The position numbers and the translations under genes were made by a program. A stretch of DNA of 64,000 nt. Source: Hexactinellida sp. DTS-2022 (lineage: Eukaryota > Porifera > Hexactinellida). Below the pieces are notes generated by a model. The model saw nothing but the letters and a program-made list of their open reading frames with translations, was not told where the DNA came from and ran no database searches. The stretch's first letter is position 1; the number at the start of each line of letters is the position of its first letter. Shown here in pieces: positions 55,972-64,000 of this stretch. The stretch lies in assembly GCA_028753945.1 (NCBI GenBank), contig JAPNXP010000013.1:1302001-1366000 (forward strand), written 5' to 3'.

Positions 55972-56778
55972 TCTATACTATTAAAATACTAGCCTGGGTA
56001 TATAGTATGTATATATATTTGTTTGTTTGTTACGAGTTGATTGAAGAAAGTGGACGGTTTCCAAATGTGTTTTTTTGGCATATAGGGGTAACTTTTGGCA
56101 CCTGCCAACAAGTTGAGGTTTCCACTCAAAATTTCTCACACCTCGACAAGCTATGACGGCATAGCTCCCAAGTGACCCGCCCTGGGCGGGTTCCGACCCG
56201 CATTTGAGCATCGAAACCCGCTGACCCGCGAAGGTCCTCGAAAAACCCGCATTGGAAAAATAATTTTATGGAGCACAATTCTCTAAAATCAGATCAGTAT
56301 TAAAATCAGATCAGTATTAAGACTAAGCACGCTTAAAATACCTAAATAGTTCCCTTTTTGTTACTCTTATTCAGTAAACAGGTAGTAAACTTGTCTTTTT
56401 CCTATAGAAACCAACTCGAATATGTCAAAATGACTTCCAAACTTGGGAGGTATGATGACGTCATTGTCACATTTCGAAAACCCTGAAAATTCACTTAATC
56501 GCACATAATTCGCGCCCTTTAGGAGATAAAAATCTGAAAATTTAATAGAACATGGACTTAATGGTGCGGACACGTTGGTCACACCAGATCGCCAATATGC
56601 TAACTCATTATCACATGATGACGTAATCACTAAATTTCAAATTGTTAAATTCTACTATTTAGGCCTATTTACGCTTTATTATCAATATTAGGAGTAAATA
56701 AACCACACACCAACCGCGAAGCGGTTGGTGTATGGTTGTGTTCTGCCGCGAAGCGACCTAGCAAGCGAAGCGCGCTAG
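55972..56778 (+). mobile_element. Full-length Helitron-like non-autonomous element
   Basis: It begins TCTATACTATTAAAATAC directly after A and ends GCGAAGCGCGCTAG directly before T, the A|T insertion pattern and TC...CTAG ends of Helitrons. A hairpin CCAACCGCGAAGCGGTTGG is at 56710-56728, about 50 bp before the end, farther than the usual 10-12 bp. A MITE sits inside (56160-56454), so the element itself is about 505 bp. It is the reference copy for at least seven fragments in this window. It encodes no Rep/helicase. Confidence 0.78.
56160..56454. mobile_element. CATAG/CATAC MITE with 7-bp duplication inside the Helitron
   Basis: CATAGCTCCCAAGTGACCCG at the left and the complement of CATACCTCCCAAGTTTGG at the right. 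Flanking heptamers ATGACGG and ATGACGT differ at the last base. The interrupted Helitron motif (TATGACGTCATTG) is intact in other copies. Confidence 0.75.
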
Positions 56779-56806
56779 TACTATTTGAAACACTAAAACT
56801 TATTGC

Positions 56807-56974
56807 CATGGACGGATCCAAGCTAGAATTAGTGGGGGGGTGCAAATTTAAACCATATCGTAATAATCACTCTAATTTAGCTATCTGTGAAATGTGATAG
56901 TCTCTTCAATCCAATCTCATGAAGAGTTGGGGGGGTGCGCACCCCCCCGCACCCCCCCGGTGGATCCGTGCCTG
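56807..56974. mobile_element. 168-bp hAT MITE, second copy, duplication CTTATTGC
   Basis: Reverse-orientation copy of 35658-35825, same length. Perfect 8-bp duplication at 56799-56806 and 56975-56982. Confidence 0.92.
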
Positions 56975-56982
56975 CTTATTGC

Positions 56983-58530
56983 TATTATTATTAATACTAA
57001 AATGTAATCGTTACGTACTAATACAATTACTATTACTTATTACTATTACCCCTGGCCTGGCCCAGAACCCACAGACCCATACTTTTGTATTAATAAATAG
57101 ATATTTACTAATGTCATCGGTGATCCCCTTATTCGCCTTCTGGTTCAGACAGCAAGAAGTCTAAGTTGCAGACCCAGAATCAGCAAACCCTAATGACGAG
57201 CTTGTTTCCCTCTGATTTGTGGTTGAGATAGTCAATAATGCGATATAGTATATACGTACCTTATTATAGAAAATCAACGCTGCTTGAAATTAACGTGAAT
57301 TTCTCCAAATCGCTTTAATTTCCATCTCCTTAATTTCTGTGGCGTTAATTTACATAATCTAAATTTCCTCCAAATTCATACTACGTATTTAGCAAAATAT
57401 TCGATGAATGGAAAATTTCCTATGTGCAACTGGATTGAGAGGATGCCAATCATGCCATGTCTCTCAAGTAGATTGGAAGCCTTTTTGGGACTATAAATGG
57501 TATTTATTCAGGAGGTTAATAACCTTGAAAATGAAAACAATTATTCGCGTTAATTTCATGTATTTTAAAATGTTTTGCTCCAAATCGAGTTAATTAACTT
57601 TGGGTTGATCTTCTATAATGGTATGCTACATATTTGAACAAGCGCACTACCAAGCATTATGTTGGCAAAGACAACAGGAAATCATGAGGGTGCCAGGCAG
57701 GCCTGGCACCCCCATTATTTTCTGCCGGGCGTGCCATGCAACCCCGGCACCCAGAAAGTTTACGCCACTGGATTTAATATATAAGATAACGTTCTAAACT
57801 AGAGTAGATCTGTGAATTTATTGAAAAGTTGAGTATGTTTGGAATTTATTGACAAAAACTTGAGCAGATTTGGAATTATTTTGAAAAACTTGAGTAGATT
57901 CGGAAAAATCTAGTAATATATTTGAGTGTCAGTAAAAAGTTGAGTATATTCGGAAATTTTGAAAAAACTTGAGTGTTTTTGGAATTTTCCCATTATACTA
58001 TGTATATAGAATAGCACTTAATTAATTTTAATTAATTAAATACACACCCTCCGTTAGTGTTGAGACCTTGTGAAACAAAATTCGGAAAATTAAGTTTTAA
58101 GCTATAAGATGACCTTTTCGATTGTTTTCCATTCTTGGCTTCAGGAATGCAAGGGCATGTGTTGTATCAGTAAATAGGATTTACTCACAAACCTTTTAAC
58201 AGCATTAAATATCCTTCCAGAGAAATAATTAATGCAGTACCACTCTATGGACATCCTTCCTATAATTCAACAGAGCAGTTACCTTACGGGATAACTCATT
58301 ACTAATTCCAGCAAAGCTATTCTTATTCAACTCTCACCTGGGAGAGTACAAATTGAGTTTTGATTTCTGGAGATCTGAGTGTCCTATATATCAAGCAACA
58401 TTTGTTTCTTATATAACAAGAAAATACTCTGCTGCTAACAATTGTTTTCTAAATAATAAGGTACGCGGTTTAAATTTAAAATTCTAAAAGGAACTTAGTA
58501 AATCTGACGGAAGAACGGAGAAAACTACAT
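56983..58530. other. no gene; short repeats
   Basis: 57690-57767 is a G/C-rich hAT-like remnant ending in the complement of CAGTGGCGTAAACTT. 57830-57980 is a tract of AAAACTTGAGTAGATTYGG units of about 35 bp, related to 53440-53520. The rest is AT-rich without protein signals. Confidence 0.45.
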
Positions 58531-58531
58531 A

Positions 58532-58948
58532 AATTTCTAGGGCTGAAACGAATATTCGAAATGTAACGAACGAACCTTTTCTAAACGAACGAATATTCGA
58601 ATATTCCTTCGTTTGGATGATAAAACATTTTAATTAAATCAAAATTAAGACACAACATATATTGGAAAATAGGTTTTTGATAATGTTACAATGGTTTATT
58701 AAAAGTTACAAAGTGTATTATACACAAGTTAACTAATAATCAGCTAGTTTAGGTAATAATTTCTATCTACGATCTCTCCAAGCTAAAGAAAAGTCATGTT
58801 ATTCAAAAGTAGTGAACGAATATTCGTTTCATCTAATATTCGTCCAAACGAATATTCGTTCAATATTCGAACCAATATTCGGTATATTCGGTATATTCGT
58901 TCAATATTCATACCAATATTCGGTATATTCGTTTCAGCCCTAGAAATT
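58532..58948. mobile_element. inverted-repeat element with GAATATTCG satellite
   Basis: AATTTCTAGGGCTGAAACG and its complement form the ends. The AACGAATATTCGAA / ATATTCGGT motif is iterated for about 100 bp inside each end. No duplication was identified. hAT-like by the TAGGGCTG terminus. Confidence 0.65.
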
Positions 58949-59352
58949 ACAGTTTAACTTATGGTTTATTTCTTTATTCCATTTATATTTTAGTCTACAA
59001 TGGAAACTTATATCCTTATGTTCCTATAACCGGTGTTCTTATATCCGATATCTACTGTATAACAATTCAATATTATCATATGAAAGAAAAATCAATATTT
59101 ACTCCTCACCATTTATACAACTGAAATTATGTGTCTCTCTTGGTTAACAGGCATGTAGGCTGTGGACGAAATGTTATCCTGATAAATTCCAAAGGAGTAC
59201 CTTTAAGAAATTTGGATTGAAAATAGGAGTGCGCTCCTATTTGAGATAAGGAGTACTTAATGCTCTGTTAAGAAAATTGCAAATTTCTACGTACAAAGAC
59301 AAAGGAAAAAGCGGGAAAAATTTAATTTTGATGGCATTACCTTTCGTCTATA

Positions 59353-59837
59353 ATTATTGGTCTAACAAATTTGATTAAAAGTCTACCAAAATTATTTATG
59401 CCTCTTAACAAAATTCGTGAAATGTCTAACAGATTTTCCATTACCAAAATTACTAAAAAGTCTAACAAAATCACTGAAAAGTCTAACATAATAATTGAAA
59501 AGTCTAACATAATAATTGAAAAGTCTAACAAAATTACTGAAAATACTTTTCATTAATTGTAGGATTAGGTTAATAGAGCTGTTAGCTGTATCAGTAATTT
59601 TGTACTTTTCATTAATTTTGTTAGACTTTCCATTAATTTTGTTAGACTTTTCACTAATTTTGTTAGACTTTTCATTAAATTTGTTAGACTTTTCACTAAT
59701 TTTGTTAGACCCCTCATTGATTTTGATAAACTTTCTAGTAATTTTGGTAATGGCAAATCTGTTAGACATTTCACAACTCTTGTTAGAGGTATAACGAATT
59801 TTGGTAGACTTTTAACTAAATTTGTTAGACCGATAAT
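59353..59837. mobile_element. TA-flanked element with TTTTGTTAGAC satellite
   Basis: ATTATTGGTCTAACAAATTT at the left and its near complement at the right, with TA outside. The left half is AAAAGTCTAACAAAATTACT units and the right half the complementary units, each about 20 bp. One large palindrome. Structurally like the iterated ends of the IS630-type element at 16266. Confidence 0.75.
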
Positions 59838-60261
59838 TAGGACCCATTATCTTTGATGTTTTCTTCCAGGGAGTAAATAAATCAAATAATTGATTTACTT
59901 TAAGAAATAATTTAAATTGATTTAGGTCGTATTTTGTGTGACTAATTATTTGATTGATTTGATTTGAAATCTCATTTAACTGATCATAATTGTATTCTAT
60001 ATTTATTCTCTAGTTCGATAATATAACACTACTCTCTAGTAATTGAAAGCTCTAAATGTCTTTAAATGTACACCGGAGGGGACGTCCGTGTCTTTAAATA
60101 CTATATTTAACTAAAATAGTCATAGTCAAGAGATCAGATTAAAAATTGAAATATAATCCACTAAATTAGGTTTTACTACAAATATGTGTATGTACTTGGA
60201 CTATCGTATTATATTATCTCAGAAGTCTGAGTTCCTCAATTAATAATTTGTATTAATAAAA

Positions 60262-60319
60262 ATGAAAATATTGTTTGAAATTACAATATTATTATTGTCA
60301 TATATTATTGTCATATCAG
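60262..60319 (+). CDS. possible signal-peptide first exon
   Basis: ATG opens MKILFEITILLLSYIIVIS, a short start followed by an unbroken hydrophobic stretch, and the frame runs into TCAG|GTGAGT, a consensus splice donor. This is how a first exon of a secreted or membrane protein would look. The exon would end after 19 codons plus one base. No downstream exon was recognised in the 3.7 kb that follow, and a chance match in AT-rich DNA is quite possible. Confidence 0.25.
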
Positions 60320-60599
60320 GTGAGTTTGGAATATTAATGAATTTTAAATTATAATCATTTTTTTCTCGTTATATTATGATTGCATCTTAATTTACGTGAA
60401 GCTCAAATTTTAAATTTTAGATAAGCATAACTCAACCAATAATTTACAAAATAATATTTGTTATTCTGAATGGAACCGAGAGAGGGATTTTGAAAAATAG
60501 CTCTATTAAAGTGGCATGATTAAAAATGTACCTATCTTTTTCATTTGCTACGCGCACTATTACCATTCTGACCTCTATCTTATTACATTATTAAAATTT

Positions 60600-60856
60600 C
60601 GGTTACAACTAAATGGATATAACGAAATTTCGCTTATAACGAAGTCATTTAAATCCCATATAGCCTCTAAGCTATTGATTTTACTCCGGTACTAACGAAA
60701 TCCGTTATAATGAACTCCGGTTACAACGAAATTCAACTTGTAATGTATTCTTTTAATCTCGAACTCCGGTTATAACGAACTCTGGTTATAACAAACTACG
60801 CTTATAACGAAATGAAACTACGGTCCCGAGCACTTAGATATAACGGGAGTTGACTG
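60600..60856. mobile_element. pogo-like MITE, left-truncated
   Basis: CGTTATAA/CGAACTCCGG repeats end in ATAACGGGAGTTGACTG followed by TA. Same family as 5092-5450. Confidence 0.75.
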
Positions 60857-61196
60857 TAGTTGAATTTAACATTTTATTATGATCTTACTATAATCTTCTA
60901 AACCATAGGGGCTGTCGAAACGTTAGGTAACGGTTCCAAGTGGGTAGTGGCAGTATTCATCCAGGAAAAATTTTCTGCGCTCACACACGCCTAAAATACT
61001 AAATTTGTATATGTCTACGGGAGCATCTCTAAAATTCCGCACGTCTATAAAAGTTTTCTTTTAAAATTATATTTACTTGCCTAGAGGCGCATCACATACG
61101 CCTGAGTGAAATCCTGGGTAGGTGGGTCACCAAGTGTTACGTAATTACAGACCATTATTCTTGTATTACAAATGTTCAAAAAAGCTTGATATAGAG

Positions 61197-61520
61197 CAGT
61201 GGTTTTCAACCGGGGTTCCGCGACTAAACCTCAAGGGTTCCGTGGTATTATTGGCAAATCGATGTAAATACATCAGAGACTCATAATATAATAGTCAATC
61301 GGAAACACAATCTTTAGCAGCTTATTGACTATCAGACCACGAATAAAAGAAATATGTAAAAGTAAACAATCACAGATCTCACATTGAAACTGTACCTGAC
61401 AATACTAGTAAATAAATAAATGTAATTAAATTTGTTATAAATATATTCGTAGGGGGAATAAAAAGTGCAGGGTTCGGCGTACTGCCACAAACAATTTAGG
61501 GGTTCCATAGCGTGGTATTT
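61197..61520. mobile_element. hAT-like remnant
   Basis: CAGTGGTTTTCAACCGGGG is a widespread hAT terminus. GGTTCCGCG and GGGTTCCATAG motifs follow. The other terminus was not found. Confidence 0.5.
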
Positions 61521-61861
61521 TAGTTATCTGGTTGTATCATAATTAAGAGGATCTCCTTGTGGACATTCCTCAAGGCAACGGTGGAAACTATCGTGCGTTG
61601 GAAAGCCTTTAAAAAAAGAAATATTCACAAAGGTAATTACTTATTTGCAATTCCGATTACAACTAATCAAATTAATTATTTGCTGTTTTTGATTACAACT
61701 CATTAAAATTAGTTGTTACTGTGCCACTACTACATAGCCAGGGGGATCCGGCGGGGCAAAGCCCCACCTGATACTTCTCAGCCCCTTCTAATATGTCAAA
61801 ATGTATTTGGTTGAGTCGGGTTGACCAAATTATTCGGTTCGACCATTATTCGATTATGATA

Positions 61862-62953
61862 CGGTAGATGTTGGCACTTGAAACGTGTTAACATCTACCG
61901 CGGTAGATGTTGTATTCAATTTGACTTCCATTTTTATAATTATCGTATGGCTTCTTGATTACTTTCAGTTTGGTACAGATGGGACGGAAATTTTTGCTAA
62001 GAGGAGTAAACAAATAGATATATAATATTAAATTAATATTATAGTTTTATACAGGGATGGATCCAGCACAGAATATCTGGGGGTGCAACGTCCAGGGTTG
62101 GGCCTTAGAATTGTGGACGCCGTAGGAAGCGCACGCGGGTCAAATGTGCCAGTATTTGGACTTTCTTTTTTAAGAACTGCATTTGAGAAAGCAACTTTCA
62201 AGAAAGTTGAAATATATTCAATATAGTACGTCCAAGAAATCTATTCTAAATTAATACATAACTATAAATTAATAATGAATTAATTAAACTATCAATTAAC
62301 CAACAATCACAATGAATCAACAGTTAACGATTAGTTAACGATTTTTCCTGATATTTGATATACAACATTCCCAAAAGTATTCAGAGAAAAGATTAGGAAG
62401 AGAACTCTCATATATTTATCTCAACCAATCTCTGAAATTGTGCCTGTCCCTAGATATACTTTTGGAATATATTATCGTATTCTTTTGGGGGGGGGATTTG
62501 CACTCCCCCTGAGCCATTATTGGGGGGCCAACAGATGAGCACGATTGGCAGTTTGTGACTTCGCTTCCAACTGAAGAATAGCAAATTGAACAAGACTTAT
62601 CCTCAGATAAATGTTCCAAAATAGCCCCAAGTGTTGCAAGATCAAAATTGATCGTTATGTCATAATTATCTGAGTCTTCCTCGTTAGTGTTAGTGTTAGT
62701 ATAAGCATTTTCAAATTCTAAGTAATAAATATTTTCAATAAATTCCACAAAATTCCTCTGCAAAGTTTATATGCCTTCGTTGTTGCTTAACTACTGTATT
62801 TTCAATTCTGGAAGGACTATATTGAGATCTTCTACTGAATAAATTGAAGGGTGATAATTGAAAGTGAAGTTAATACAAACTTCTACCCCGGTAGATGTTG
62901 GTTGATATGTTCCGCGGTAGAGGTTAACATGTTCCAAGTGTCAACATCTACCG
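61862..62953. mobile_element. TA-flanked element with CGGTAGATGTTG termini
   Basis: TA lies outside CGGTAGATGTTGGCACTTG at the left and its near complement at the right. Inverted homology extends about 50 bp, through CTACCGCGGTAG. A hAT-like remnant (CAGGGATGGATCCAGC at 62053) and an open frame (62763-62416) lie inside. Confidence 0.7.
62416..62763 (-). CDS. unrecognised Cys-rich small open frame
   Basis: 115 codons: MQRNFVEFIENIYYLEFENA, then a Thr/Asn repeat (YTNTNTNEED), an acidic part, LATLGAILEHLSEDK, and a possible zinc motif CSICYSSVGSEVTNCQSC (C-x2-C...C-x2-C). The last 25 residues run into MITE-like G/C runs, so the natural end may be earlier. I do not recognise the family. It may be an exon of a transposon protein belonging to the surrounding TA element, a host exon, or chance. 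Confidence 0.3.
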   Translation of the reverse strand: MQRNFVEFIENIYYLEFENAYTNTNTNEEDSDNYDITINFDLATLGAILEHLSEDKSCSICYSSVGSEVTNCQSCSSVGPPIMAQGECKSPPQKNTIIYSKSISRDRHNFRDWLR

Positions 62954-63111
62954 TAGCAGTTACATTGGTATTTGGTTGACGCGGTTTCAACCTATAAAAA
63001 GTAATCTAGTAAAGTGAGTTTATGAATTTATAAAGTATTTAATTGAATATTATCATGGGTTGATATAATTACTTATATTCCGGATCTAATCCCATTATTC
63101 CAAATGTTATA

Positions 63112-63170
63112 CACTCAAACCCCGGTCATCCGGGCCTCCGTCATCTGGGAACCTCCCTCAGACAAACTAA
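63112..63170. mobile_element. pogo-like end
   Basis: CACTCAAACCCCGGTCATCC after TA resembles a pogo-like terminus (first bases altered). The partner end is not seen in the window. Confidence 0.4.
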
Positions 63171-63412
63171 ATATGTATTAATTAATTAAATAATGGAGTT
63201 CAATGACAAAATTATATACCAGATACATATCTTAAATTGTCCACAACTCGTTAAACGCGTCAGTTTTAAATTTTGAATGATTTAGAAAATGTGGATTAGA
63301 CACTTTGCAATTCCATGTGTACGAGCCAAAGTATTTCTCACATCCGGGCAAAATCCGAGTTGCGGGCAACTCGGACAGATTTCTTTTATGTTGACAGATT
63401 TATATTATGTCT

Positions 63413-63438
63413 ATTTGTTGTTGTTGTTGTTGTTGTTG
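63413..63438. repeat. (TTG)n microsatellite
   Basis: About eight uninterrupted TTG units. Confidence 0.9.
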
Positions 63439-63920
63439 ACAAAGTAGGCAAACAAATTGCTGAATGTTCCAAATCGCGCATAGACAAAATCCAACGGGTA
63501 TGTATACTGCAAGTATACTTAACTCGATTTACTCATTTACAATTTTCTAATTTATTTTTTATTATTTTTTGTTATTGTTTGCAAAATACGTATACAAGTT
63601 TGTGAAATATTAGAATTTACCTCGAGACTAGCTTTTGGACGGTTAATGTGTGAATTTTGAACCATTGATGGGATATCCGGCGGGAAACGTAGTGTTTTAA
63701 AGGTATTTTTTTGTCTAATCTGGTGCCCTATTTCTCAGAAAAGCAAGTTTAATATTAGTCACTATCATGTATACCTCGTGTTAACATTTCTTGCTCATAT
63801 TTTGAATATTTCCCTATTACCTATAACAGTTGAAATTAACTATTTAGTATATTATTTGAATAAAAGCTACATACATAAACACAAAATACACTATGTATTT
63901 ATCTACTAAATTTATTTTAA

Positions 63921-64000
63921 CTAGCGCGCTTCGCTTGCTAGGTCGCTTCGTGGCAGAACACAAGCACACACCAACCGCAAAGCGGTTGGCGTGGTTTATA
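63921..64000 (-). mobile_element. Helitron-like 3' end, cut by window edge
   Basis: CTAGCGCGCTTCGCTTGCTA after AA, then the CCAACCGCAAAGCGGTTGG hairpin, in reverse orientation. Confidence 0.75.

Noticed and set aside
59371-59794. Lys/Asn/Ser repeat frames on both strands
   Set aside because: Translation of the AGTCTAACAAAATTACTGAA units. Both strands are open because of motif composition.

Overview
This 64 kb window is AT-rich animal DNA, probably from a non-model invertebrate. I cannot place the species. Every recognisable protein is eukaryotic, splice sites are GT-AG, and intergenic sequence is saturated with eukaryotic DNA transposons. I saw no tRNA, rRNA, CRISPR, operon or prokaryotic signal, and no LTR retroelement, Polinton or LINE body.

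The only host gene I can name is MED14, the Mediator tail/backbone scaffold, on the minus strand. Two consecutive coding exons are visible, 43237-42882 and 15915-15534. Their splice phases match (2 nt plus 1 nt) and together they read through the start of the MED14 N-terminal domain. The intron between them is about 27 kb and consists almost entirely of nested transposons. A possible signal-peptide first exon lies on the plus strand at 60262-60319.

Layout: 158-4070 Harbinger element with a HARBI1-like nuclease and a Myb-like protein; 4200-5720 decayed P-type transposase; 6.1-8.6 kb Helitron remnant, foldback and MITEs; 8.7-13.5 kb decayed copy of a large transposon-associated protein with a hAT MITE in it; 15.5-15.9 kb MED14 exon; 16.27-17.82 kb IS630/Tc1-like element with iterated subterminal repeats; 21.1-29.2 kb nest in which a TTF-finger hAT is split by a BED-finger hAT that itself holds a THAP/P-type element; 33.4-36.1 kb five-element nest; 37.4-38.5 kb foldback; 38.6-42.7 kb nearly intact THAP/P element; 42.9-43.2 kb MED14 exon; 43.9-48.1 kb Transib/RAG1-like element with CACAGTG termini; 48.3-64 kb hAT MITEs with internal satellites, Helitron copies, foldbacks and pogo-like MITEs.

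The most notable item is the Transib element. It is complete from end to end, has a 5-bp target duplication (CGGTA), and its transposase carries RAG1-like motifs. Its terminal heptamers equal the V(D)J recombination-signal heptamer, and the spacing from heptamer to an inner conserved block differs by 9 bp between the two ends. Its coding region was interrupted by a hAT MITE whose 8-bp duplication is still perfect. The second notable item is the P-type family, in which an autonomous-size copy and a foldback MITE are both flanked by exactly 7-bp duplications. The third is a recurrent architecture in which several unrelated MITEs have interiors made of a short tandem motif. Coordinates of element ends rest on reading inverted repeats and duplications by eye.
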